The translations under genes were made by a program, and so were the position numbers. From Cyclobacteriaceae bacterium (lineage in GTDB: Bacteria > Bacteroidota > Bacteroidia > Cytophagales > Cyclobacteriaceae): 6,040 nt of DNA. The DNA lies in contig JAUUZS010000282.1 in assembly GCA_030589835.1 (NCBI GenBank), forward strand, positions 1 to 6,040. Reading direction: 5' to 3'. How positions within the stretch are numbered: the first letter of the stretch is position 1; each line of letters starts with the position of its first letter. The notes below the pieces were generated by a model. It ran no database searches, was not told where the DNA came from, and saw only the letters and a program-made list of their open reading frames with translations. This document shows, one piece after another, positions 1 through 6,040 of the stretch.

Positions 1-2
1 AC

Positions 3-1790
3 GGAGATTCCAGCTTTATTTATTTTGACTGGGATTTTGGCGATGGCAATTCTGCTTCAGGAAAAACAGTCACCCACCATTTTGACCTGGAAGGATTATT
101 CCCCGTAAAAGTTACCGCCAATACCTCACAAGGGGCATGTTCATCGCAAGAAACCTCCATTAAATACATTCATGTGGTAAAACCAAAAATTGAGATTTAC
201 GGCCCGAGGTCGGTTTGCCCTAATGCAACACAAATCGAATATATTGCCCTTGGAGACTCTAGAAATACCTATGAGTGGTTTGTCGAAGGAGGTACAATCA
301 CATCTGACATCAATGGTGACAAGGTGCTGGTGGACTGGGGGCAGACCAATAGCGAGGCTTTTATCAAAACCCTGCCGAAGAATTATATGGGCTGTTACGG
401 GGATACATTGAATATAAAAGTAAAAATCAATATTCAATTGGAACCATCTACCCCTTTTGGGAATGATTCGCTCTGTTCTGACCTTGCCAATGATGTGGAG
501 TACGAAGCCTACCTGGCCAATGGATCGATTTACGCCTGGTATACCGACTTTGGTGCAATCGCAGAACAGGGAAATCATAACGTCCATGTCTCATGGAATG
601 GCCCCGGAAATGGTAAGCTTTGGTTTGAAGAAAGCTCCATCCTTGATAATGTCTGCTCCGGGTGGTCAGATACGCTTTCTGTCTTTATTGAACGCGCTCC
701 TGACGAACAAATATCTGTTGTATTGCCAGACCACAAATTGTATAATGGTGACTCCATCGCAATTCATATCGACGCGGATTCAGCGTATCGTTTTTTTAGT
801 TGGAATTTTGGTGATGGACACACCATTGATAGCATCCCACGAAGTGATGATATGGGCCATATTTATCCCTGCAACAGCTCCTATCTGATTGAGATAAGTG
901 CCTATACAGGAACAGTATGTCAAAATACAGGAATAGGAAGTGGCACAACTGAAATAAATGCCCCTGAGTTGGAGATGTACTTTGTCAGTAACGATACTGC
1001 AAATAATAAAGATCTGCACCTTGGCTGGGAATATACGGGCTCTCCCTACTATCAGCAGCCAATAAGCTTATGGAGGCAGCAGGTTTTTCCGGATGAGTCT
1101 TTCTGGGAGCTGGCACAGGATTTTCATCTTTCCGACACCTCTTATGTTGATCGGGGAAGGCCCTCTGACAGCACGATTTATCTATACAAAGTAGAAACCA
1201 ACTACGCCTGTAAAGACCCAATAAGCTCACTAGCGCATCATAATATGTTATTGACTTCAATTGAAATAGAAAGCGATTCCAGTACTCAAATCAATTGGAA
1301 TGCTTACTCAAGCTGGCAAAATGGAGTGCAACATTATGAGGTGTGGAGAAAGGTCGATGATGGTGATTATACACTGATCGAACTGTCCAATTCAACCGGG
1401 AGCACTTACCACTATGACTACGATGGCTTTGATTTTTGCTATAGGGTAAGGGCGATTGAAAAGGGTGGTAACAATGCTGCTTCGTGGTCAAATGAAACAT
1501 GTGTCGATTTCGTGCCAGCGATTAAAACCTATAATTTCTTTAGCCCAAACGAAGACAAATTCAATCAATACCTCATTTTTGATCACATTGAACTTTATCC
1601 GCGAAGTGTGCTAAGTATTTATAACCGATATGGGAAAAATATAAAAAGTTTTACCAATTATCAGAACAATTGGGATGGCAAAATAAATGGAAGGCCCATA
1701 CCTTCAGGTTCATATTATTATCAACTAAATCTCAGTGAACCTCGCAACGAACTCAAATCTATCCGAGGGTATTTTTCGGTGATGTATTAG
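3..1790 (+). CDS. Secreted/cell-surface multidomain PKD-FN3 protein with C-terminal T9SS type B (gliding motility-associated) sorting domain, 5'-truncated by the window
   Basis: The frame is open from base 3 to the TAG at 1788-1790, giving 595 visible residues. A GTG at 174 could be mistaken for the start, but the codons before it encode a clear PKD domain (FDWDFGDG, visible residues 8-15), so the gene begins outside the window. Visible order: PKD (1-57); two Ig/PKD-like domains with spaced Cys and Trp (about 58-143, starting near SVCPN, and 144-232); another PKD with SWNFGDG (266-272, domain about 236-325); two fibronectin III-like domains (about 326-417 and 418-503, the second with YEVWRKVDDGDY and CYRVRAIE); and a CHU_C-like C-terminal domain (about 510-595). 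In Bacteroidota such proteins cross the outer membrane by the type IX system and are surface-attached or released; PKD and FN3 domains usually act as spacers or in adhesion. No catalytic domain is visible, but one could lie upstream. It converges on the operon to its right, so it is transcribed separately. The adhesin-like role is inferred; family and export route are well supported. Confidence 0.9.
   Translation, partial: GDSSFIYFDWDFGDGNSASGKTVTHHFDLEGLFPVKVTANTSQGACSSQETSIKYIHVVKPKIEIYGPRSVCPNATQIEYIALGDSRNTYEWFVEGGTITSDINGDKVLVDWGQTNSEAFIKTLPKNYMGCYGDTLNIKVKINIQLEPSTPFGNDSLCSDLANDVEYEAYLANGSIYAWYTDFGAIAEQGNHNVHVSWNGPGNGKLWFEESSILDNVCSGWSDTLSVFIERAPDEQISVVLPDHKLYNGDSIAIHIDADSAYRFFSWNFGDGHTIDSIPRSDDMGHIYPCNSSYLIEISAYTGTVCQNTGIGSGTTEINAPELEMYFVSNDTANNKDLHLGWEYTGSPYYQQPISLWRQQVFPDESFWELAQDFHLSDTSYVDRGRPSDSTIYLYKVETNYACKDPISSLAHHNMLLTSIEIESDSSTQINWNAYSSWQNGVQHYEVWRKVDDGDYTLIELSNSTGSTYHYDYDGFDFCYRVRAIEKGGNNAASWSNETCVDFVPAIKTYNFFSPNEDKFNQYLIFDHIELYPRSVLSIYNRYGKNIKSFTNYQNNWDGKINGRPIPSGSYYYQLNLSEPRNELKSIRGYFSVMY
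1533..1787 (+). other. T9SS type B C-terminal sorting domain (CHU_C / gliding motility-associated) within the PKD-FN3 protein
   Basis: The last 85 residues follow the family pattern: an N-terminal FFSPN turn, then IELYPRSVLSIYNRYGKNI, NNWDGKINGRPIPSGSYYY, and a final beta strand at the very C-terminus (GYFSVMY). The family turn is normally close to SPNGDGxND; here it reads SPNEDKFNQ, so both glycines of the turn are replaced. The rest (YP, YNRYG, NWDG, P-G-YYY) is intact, so the signal is probably functional. Type B signals of this kind direct the cargo through the type IX translocon. Confidence 0.85.
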
Positions 1791-1923
1791 CTTTGCATTT
1801 CAATACTATTTTCGGTGTCAGTGGATGTTATTCTTTTTCCTCAACCAAAATTTTCGAACCTCTTCTTTGAATCATAATGCCATTTTTCACATACGGTGTG
1901 ACCCTGATAAGCGCACATTGTTA
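1791..1923. other. Convergent intergenic region, no supported gene or terminator
   Basis: This gap separates the stop codons of the + strand PKD-FN3 gene and the - strand propeller gene. The only inverted repeats found are weak: TCACA/TGTGA with a 5-base loop at 1887-1901, and GTATT/AATAC at 1784-1806 with a 13-base loop followed by TATTTT. Neither is GC-rich with a proper T-tract, so no intrinsic terminator is called. On the - strand the frame of the propeller gene stays open for 29 codons after its tandem TAG-TAA stops (see findings). Confidence 0.6.
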
Positions 1924-2994
1924 CTAAACACGCTCCAATTTGATGGGATAGGATTTATTGGCATTCCATTGACATACATATAGGTTCTTATCTTCGTCCA
2001 CACATACATCGTGGCAATGTTTGAACAGGTCTTGCTTCTGCACCATGAGTTGCAATTCATTATTGATGTAGTTGGGAGCTGTGCCTCCAGGATTAGAAAT
2101 GACTTTATCGTTCGCATCCAATATGGTTACAAAACCGGAATTGTCGGTTTGATTCAGGTATTTTAGCCTGGACCAACAAACCCCTGCATATAAATTAGGG
2201 CCATCAATCACCGCTCGGCACACATAGGCTCCGGGCAAAAATATGGTGGATACATAATCCCCATCAAGGGTATATCGCTTAAAAGAATTATGTCCTCGTG
2301 AGGTACACATCAGTGTGATATTGGAAGGATCGCGCATATCGATGGCTACCCCATGGGCAGTACTAAATTGATGGTCTTCATTTCCTGAACCTCCAAATTT
2401 TCGGATGAACTCGCCACGCTTATTGTAGTGCAGAAACCAATTTGATCCGTACCCATCTGCGACATAAATGTCACCATTCGGTGCAATCGCTGTTTCCGTA
2501 GGTTTATATCGGTCATCCTTGTCATATACTCCTGTTTTTCTGGGATCTGACAAATCCATCAATACTTTGCCGTCTACTGTGGTCTTTACCACTCGTCCGG
2601 TATTGGGGTCACAAATAAACAACATATCCTCACCCCCTTCATTATAAATAGAGAGCCCGTGCCCGCCAGGAAAATCAATTCCCCATTTGGTAAGCAGCTT
2701 GCCGGATTTATCATACACAATAATGTTATTCGTGGTGTCGTCTGTAATCATGATTAACCTGCCCCTGGAGTCCATCACCATTTCATGACAGTTATTAACC
2801 GGTGTGGTGGCTGGATTAAGGTTGCCCCAAGCCTGGTGGACACGGTACTGAAATTCTCCTTGGCCAATAATTTCACCTGACAAAGCAGGTTTCCTGATAA
2901 TATTGAAAGCATATGCGGGTGCTGACAATACGGATAGTGCTATAGTTGAGTTTTTAATAAATTTGCGTCTGCTTGGGTTTGGTTCTTTATTCAT
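1924..2994 (-). CDS. Tat-exported six-bladed NHL-repeat beta-propeller protein (peptidyl-alpha-hydroxyglycine lyase-like fold)
   Basis: Encodes 356 residues from the ATG at 2994. The frame extends to a TTG at 3039, but the ATG places a standard twin-arginine signal near the N-terminus (SRRKFIK at residues 8-14, hydrophobic stretch, likely cleavage after AYA at residue 29), so it is preferred. No Shine-Dalgarno sequence precedes it, as is usual in Bacteroidota. Six NHL-type blades can be read, each with an H/E/C-x-hydrophobic start and a later LYV/IYV-like strand: HEMVMD (70), HGLSIY (112), ETAIAP...DIYVADG (167), HGVAID (214), CRAVID (259), HDVCVD...LYVCQW (328). The C-terminal YPIKLERV looks like a natural end. 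The arrangement resembles the amidating-lyase (PAL) propeller, where histidines from separate blades hold zinc, but lyase activity is not shown; a binding or structural role is equally possible. It is the last gene of the - strand cluster, 70 bases after the cytochrome gene, and is expected to be a folded, periplasmic, possibly cofactor-bearing protein. Confidence 0.88.
   Translation of the reverse strand: MNKEPNPSRRKFIKNSTIALSVLSAPAYAFNIIRKPALSGEIIGQGEFQYRVHQAWGNLNPATTPVNNCHEMVMDSRGRLIMITDDTTNNIIVYDKSGKLLTKWGIDFPGGHGLSIYNEGGEDMLFICDPNTGRVVKTTVDGKVLMDLSDPRKTGVYDKDDRYKPTETAIAPNGDIYVADGYGSNWFLHYNKRGEFIRKFGGSGNEDHQFSTAHGVAIDMRDPSNITLMCTSRGHNSFKRYTLDGDYVSTIFLPGAYVCRAVIDGPNLYAGVCWSRLKYLNQTDNSGFVTILDANDKVISNPGGTAPNYINNELQLMVQKQDLFKHCHDVCVDEDKNLYVCQWNANKSYPIKLERV
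2908..2994 (-). other. Twin-arginine (Tat) signal peptide of the NHL propeller protein
   Basis: Residues 1-29 show a polar N-region, the motif SRRKFIK with two consecutive arginines (9-10), a moderately hydrophobic stretch (STIALSVLSA), and AYA just before F30 as a likely signal peptidase site. Tat export implies that the protein folds, or loads a cofactor, in the cytoplasm before it crosses the inner membrane. The exact cleavage site is a prediction. Confidence 0.8.
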
Positions 2995-3064
2995 AAGGAT
3001 ATAAGCTTGTTTCAATTCATTTCTACGGCATATTTTCAAACACTTTTATAGATCAATTTCCTGA

Positions 3065-5209
3065 TCAATAAAAGAATACTTCGTCCACAAATACCCATGC
3101 TTCGCTACCTGCACCATCATGCCATACCGGTAATTTTACCAATGGTTCTGCTACAATTTTATAATATTGATATCGGCCTTTCGCAATGGGAATAGAGGCT
3201 ATATTTTCTGTCGCAGACTGATGCCCTCGGAGCACTTGTGGCGATACCTTTCCCAAAAAGGCAAGGGCCTCGGGTTGGTTGCCTCCGTACACACTAACAT
3301 TTATCGGAGGCATGATATACGATTGGGTATTCACCCCATAACATAATGCCACTTCATTAATTTCTTGCGGATTCACCCCAAGGTCTATTAGTGCTGACAT
3401 GGTCTTCCCTTGGTAACCCAACCATTCGGTCGAGTTGAAATTACGTGCCTCTCCTTTTTTGTGATCAATCAATGAAATCGCTCCCCCGCCCATATACTTT
3501 GGATTAGCGTCTGTTAATAATATCGCAGAATCGGCCGTAAACCCTTTTACAAAGAAACTATATGTTTTGGTATCGCTGGAAAGCCAATTTTCATGGTATG
3601 CTTTTGTCTTGATCGAAACGGTATTGCCTACTTCAAAAGGGTTTTCGTAAATCGTCGATAATAAGCTGTCAGGCTCCGATCCGTCAAGGGTATATCGAAT
3701 GGAGGTACCGTTTAATTTATGCACCAGGGATATTTTTTCATGTCTCTCAATCACCAGGTTTGTGTTTTTGAGCATAGGTGGGCTGAGTTTAAGTGGTGGA
3801 TCATCCGAAGAGCTATAGCCCATGTGGAATTCAATGCCCGGATATTGATCCTTCAATACCTGAAGGTCTTCATGGTTGATTCCTGTATTCCAGACAAATA
3901 ATTCCTCCAGGTTTTCGAGCACAGGAATCGTGCTAAGCATATTCAAATCAATGTCCGTGCTACCCAATGAAAGTGATTTCAAATTCGCACAAGCAGACAG
4001 CATATCCAGAGTCTTGCCACTAATATTCGTACTATTAAGATTTAATTTTTCAAGATTTTTAAAACGGGCGATCACAGATAATTCCTCATCTTCGATGGGT
4101 AAATTCGTTAAATTCAAAAAAACAATCTGATCCTTGATTTGATTCAATTCGTTTAAAAATTCTTTTTTATATGCTTGCCTCACATAAATATTAACACTTA
4201 TTGCAGGAGATGAAGGGGTAATTTGGGCTACAGACCGGTACGGATTATTTAATGATTTGATCACCTTTTTAGAGACAAAGTCAAAATCATAGCCCGAATT
4301 CAAATCCGATCCCTTCTTTTTATTGAGCATCGCTGAGGCCAAAACAAACAGGGTATCTGATTCCGGCAGGTGGGAAATGGCCACGGCAGTATCTGCCCCA
4401 TTGGCAATCCATTGATATATCAGGTTGAATTCTGCCGGTGTCAGCTGAGCTTTGCCCTTTGGTGGCATATGGTGTTCATGATCCGTTGGCAAGGAGGCGC
4501 GTTTTACAATTTCGCTTTCTTTGGCATTACCATCTTGCCAAACAGAGCCATTCTCTCCTCCTGCATACATTTTGTCGAGGCTCGACATATCCAGTCCTCC
4601 TTTTTGCTTTTGAAGATTATGACAACCCTGGCATTTTTGTATGAAAATGGGAGCGATCAAACCCGAATAAATTGGTGTCTGCTTTGTCAGAGGATTTGCG
4701 GTTGTTGCCATGATCGGCTCGATCAGGAAATTCATGCCATGGGTAAGCCCTGCTCCCAAATGACCGGCAAAGACGATCGCAATAAGGCAAACCATCAGCA
4801 AGCCGTTATAGGCCCTCTTTTTATGATACGTAAGCACAAGTCCATAAACCAAAAATGCTACCCCAACCCCAATCCATTTGTGAAATGCCATCAGCTCAGA
4901 AACATAACCCGGTTCCTTCGATAAAAAGAAACCCATCAGGGCAGTTAATGTAGTTGTGAATGCTGTGAAGTACAGCAAGAATTTCTGTACTTTTTCAAAT
5001 GAACCCGGTTCAAGCTGGTGCTGAAATATTCTCAGGATGGCCAATAAAACAATAAAAGCTATCGGAAAATGAAGCAATAAGGGGTGCATTCTTCCAAATG
5101 GCCAAAGCCAGACAGGAATGACGACATAATTTTCACCTATCAAAAGAATAGCCAAAAGGCAAAGCCCAATAAATATAAGGTTGGATACTACTCTTTCTGA
5201 CTGCTTCAT
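3065..5209 (-). CDS. Membrane-anchored c-type cytochrome: DUF2231-like five-helix domain, planctomycete-type cytochrome c, leucine-rich repeats, chitobiase-C-like and discoidin-like domains
   Basis: Encodes 714 residues. Helices lie at about 10-25, 43-62, 76-96, 109-128 and 135-157; the HKKR after helix 4 suggests a cytoplasmic loop, which leaves the C-terminal part in the periplasm. The membrane part carries HP-x3-HFPIA (42-51) as in DUF2231 proteins. A single heme c site, CQGCH (193-197), is followed by the probable axial Met in HMPPKGKAQLT (M248) and belongs to the planctomycete cytochrome c family. About four leucine-rich repeats follow (360-464, e.g. LEKLNLNSTNISG). Next comes a CHB_HEX_C/Fn3-associated domain (485-550, with IRYTLDGSEPDS), then a discoidin/F5-8C-like domain (555-714, GGGAISLIDHKKG through EAWVFVDE) of the sort found at the end of GH20 hexosaminidases. 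No hydrolase catalytic domain is visible. The ATG directly follows the stop of the DUF1501 gene, so the two are probably co-translated. Likely role: electron transfer coupled to substrate or partner binding in the periplasm; electron donor, acceptor and ligand are unknown. Confidence 0.9.
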   Translation of the reverse strand: MKQSERVVSNLIFIGLCLLAILLIGENYVVIPVWLWPFGRMHPLLLHFPIAFIVLLAILRIFQHQLEPGSFEKVQKFLLYFTAFTTTLTALMGFFLSKEPGYVSELMAFHKWIGVGVAFLVYGLVLTYHKKRAYNGLLMVCLIAIVFAGHLGAGLTHGMNFLIEPIMATTANPLTKQTPIYSGLIAPIFIQKCQGCHNLQKQKGGLDMSSLDKMYAGGENGSVWQDGNAKESEIVKRASLPTDHEHHMPPKGKAQLTPAEFNLIYQWIANGADTAVAISHLPESDTLFVLASAMLNKKKGSDLNSGYDFDFVSKKVIKSLNNPYRSVAQITPSSPAISVNIYVRQAYKKEFLNELNQIKDQIVFLNLTNLPIEDEELSVIARFKNLEKLNLNSTNISGKTLDMLSACANLKSLSLGSTDIDLNMLSTIPVLENLEELFVWNTGINHEDLQVLKDQYPGIEFHMGYSSSDDPPLKLSPPMLKNTNLVIERHEKISLVHKLNGTSIRYTLDGSEPDSLLSTIYENPFEVGNTVSIKTKAYHENWLSSDTKTYSFFVKGFTADSAILLTDANPKYMGGGAISLIDHKKGEARNFNSTEWLGYQGKTMSALIDLGVNPQEINEVALCYGVNTQSYIMPPINVSVYGGNQPEALAFLGKVSPQVLRGHQSATENIASIPIAKGRYQYYKIVAEPLVKLPVWHDGAGSEAWVFVDEVFFY
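4619..4633 (-). other. Heme c attachment site CxxCH in the membrane cytochrome
   Basis: These five codons encode C193-Q-G-C196-H197. The cysteines form thioether bonds to heme and the His is the proximal ligand; M248 in MPPKG (codon 4466-4468) is the expected distal ligand. This is the only CxxCH motif in the protein, so one c-type heme is predicted, attached in the periplasm by the cytochrome c maturation system. Confidence 0.88.
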
Positions 5210-5212
5210 TTA
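5207..5212 (-). promoter_or_regulatory. Abutting stop/start junction (TAAATG) between the DUF1501 and cytochrome genes
   Basis: Read on the - strand, the TAA of the DUF1501 gene (5212-5210) is followed without any spacer by the ATG of the cytochrome gene (5209-5207). No separate ribosome-binding site or promoter can be identified just upstream, so the cytochrome is probably translated by terminating or re-initiating ribosomes from one mRNA. Coupling is inferred from the spacing only. Confidence 0.6.
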
Positions 5213-6040
5213 AGATAAAATATTTTTTACCACACTTCCTGCTACATCAGTTAGCCTGAATCGCCTTCCTAAATGCTTGTATGTAAGTTGTTCATGGTTG
5301 AGCCCCATCAGGTGAAGAATGGTGCCATGCAAGTCATGGATATGTACAGGATCTTTCACAATGTTATACCCGAATTCATCTGTTTCACCGTATGACATTC
5401 CACCTTTTATGCCACCACCTGCCATCCAGATGCTGTAGCATTTTGGGTGATGGTCCCGCCCGTAATTTTCTTCTGTAAGGGTGCCTTGGCAATAGTTCGT
5501 CCGGCCAAATTCACCTCCCCATATCACGAGGGTTTCATCCAGTAATCCCCGCTGCTTCAAATCAGATACCAATGCAGCCGATGACCGATCCACATCTTCG
5601 GCCTGAAGCGGCATTTCGCCCACCAAATTCCCGTGCTGGTCCCACCCCTGATGATAGAGCTGTACAAATCGAACGCCGGCCTCTGAGAGCTTCCTTGCCA
5701 ACAGGCAATTCGCTGCATAGCTACCAGGTACCAGACAATCTGAACCATACATTTTTATAATATGGTCCGGCTCTTTGGTCACATCCGTGATTTCCGGCAC
5801 CGCTGTCTGCATCCGATAGGCCATTTCGTATTGCTTGATTTTGGTGATAATCTCAGGATCGCCAAACTCATCATAATTCATTTCATTGAGCTTGCTCAAG
5901 CGATCCAGCATGTCCCTTCGGCTGGCTTTGTCCATTCCTTTCGGATTATTGAGATACAAAATTGGGTCTTCGCTTGCGCTAAATTGTACCCCTTGATGTA
6001 TGCTGTCCAAAAACCCATTGGACCATAATTTAGAATACAC
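5210..6040 (-). CDS. DUF1501 family protein (alkaline phosphatase/sulfatase-like fold), 5'-truncated by the window
   Basis: The C-terminal 276 residues plus stop are present; the N-terminus, about 200 residues judging by the family's usual size, lies beyond the right edge. The codon at 6040 is a GTG, read here as an internal Val because YSKLWSNGF and HQGVQF look like mid-protein family sequence. Family landmarks: DPILYLNNPKGM (25-36), LARKLSEAGVRFVQLYHQGWDQHGN (114-138), LVIWGGEFGRT (171-181), GRDHHP (194-199), HIHDLHGTILHLMGL (233-247) and YKHLGRRFRLTDV (254-266). The Asp/His/Glu-rich motifs (WDQHGN, GGEFGRT, GRDHHP, HDLHGT) are the likely metal and active-site residues by analogy with the alkaline phosphatase superfamily; no member's reaction is firmly established to my knowledge. 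DUF1501 proteins generally begin with a Tat signal, which cannot be seen here, and often sit next to DUF1549/DUF1553 cytochrome proteins, a plausible next gene upstream. It is the first visible gene of the - strand cluster. Confidence 0.92.
   Translation of the reverse strand: MYSKLWSNGFLDSIHQGVQFSASEDPILYLNNPKGMDKASRRDMLDRLSKLNEMNYDEFGDPEIITKIKQYEMAYRMQTAVPEITDVTKEPDHIIKMYGSDCLVPGSYAANCLLARKLSEAGVRFVQLYHQGWDQHGNLVGEMPLQAEDVDRSSAALVSDLKQRGLLDETLVIWGGEFGRTNYCQGTLTEENYGRDHHPKCYSIWMAGGGIKGGMSYGETDEFGYNIVKDPVHIHDLHGTILHLMGLNHEQLTYKHLGRRFRLTDVAGSVVKNILS

Noticed and set aside
174..176. GTG as the start codon of the PKD-FN3 protein
   Set aside because: The codons from 3 to 173 are open in the same frame and encode a complete-looking PKD domain, so the start is outside the window.
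141..587. 148-codon open frame on the - strand opposite the PKD-FN3 gene
   Set aside because: The + strand frame has PKD/PKD-like domains across this stretch and stays open through it; the antisense product shows no domain.
1887..1901. TCACA-TACGG-TGTGA inverted repeat as a terminator or regulator site
   Set aside because: The stem is only 5 bp and no T-tract follows on either strand; there is no promoter nearby to regulate because both genes end here.
2264..2277. 14-base sequence shared with 3684-3697 (TCAAGGGTATATCG)
   Set aside because: Both copies encode the same short peptide (RYTLDG) in two unrelated domains, so this is a coincidence of coding rather than a DNA repeat.
3037..3039. TTG start for the NHL propeller, 15 codons upstream of the ATG
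   Set aside because: It would place a charged extension before the Tat signal; the ATG at 2994 gives a normal-length signal peptide.
3051..3069. Direct repeat GATCAAT spaced by 5 bases at the end of the cytochrome gene, as an operator or promoter element before the propeller gene
   Set aside because: The copies are 7 bases long, one overlaps the stop codon, and no Bacteroidota-type -33/-7 promoter (TTTG / TAnnTTTG) with proper spacing was found in the 70-base gap.
4370..4924. 184-codon open frame on the + strand opposite the cytochrome gene
   Set aside because: It lies antisense to the membrane domain and heme site, which have clear family motifs. Its translation has no recognisable domain and a Cys/His/Trp-rich composition typical of antisense reading.

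Overview
The window looks like chromosomal DNA from a Bacteroidota bacterium, possibly a marine or Cytophagales-like lineage (the phylum is well supported, the lineage is a guess). The main evidence is a large PKD/FN3-type surface protein ending in a CHU_C-type, gliding-motility-associated domain, which is the type B sorting signal of the type IX secretion system found only in this phylum. The AT-leaning genes without Shine-Dalgarno sequences agree with this. A DUF1501 / cytochrome c / NHL-propeller gene set is common in Bacteroidota and Planctomycetes.

Layout: (1) On the + strand, from the left edge to 1790, lies the 3' part of a gene for a multidomain secreted or cell-surface protein. Its reading frame is open to the first bases of the window, so its true start is upstream. 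(2) A 133-base convergent gap (1791-1923) contains no gene or terminator I can support. (3) On the - strand, read from right to left, three genes run in one direction and probably form an operon: a DUF1501 protein (5' end cut by the right edge), a 714-residue membrane-anchored cytochrome c with LRR, chitobiase-C-like and discoidin-like domains, and a Tat-exported six-bladed NHL propeller. The first two genes abut exactly (stop codon TAA directly followed by ATG). The third starts 70 bases after the second ends.

How they may work together: all three - strand products are predicted to act outside the cytoplasm. DUF1501 belongs to the alkaline phosphatase/sulfatase-like fold group. The middle protein carries a c-type heme on the periplasmic side of a five-helix membrane domain, followed by protein- and carbohydrate-binding modules. 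The propeller has a potential metal ligand at the equivalent position of every blade. Together they suggest an envelope module that binds and oxidises or hydrolyses a (perhaps sulfated or glycosidic) substrate. The substrate and chemistry are not known and cannot be read from the sequence. No RNA genes, CRISPR arrays, insertion sequences or mobile-element signatures were seen.
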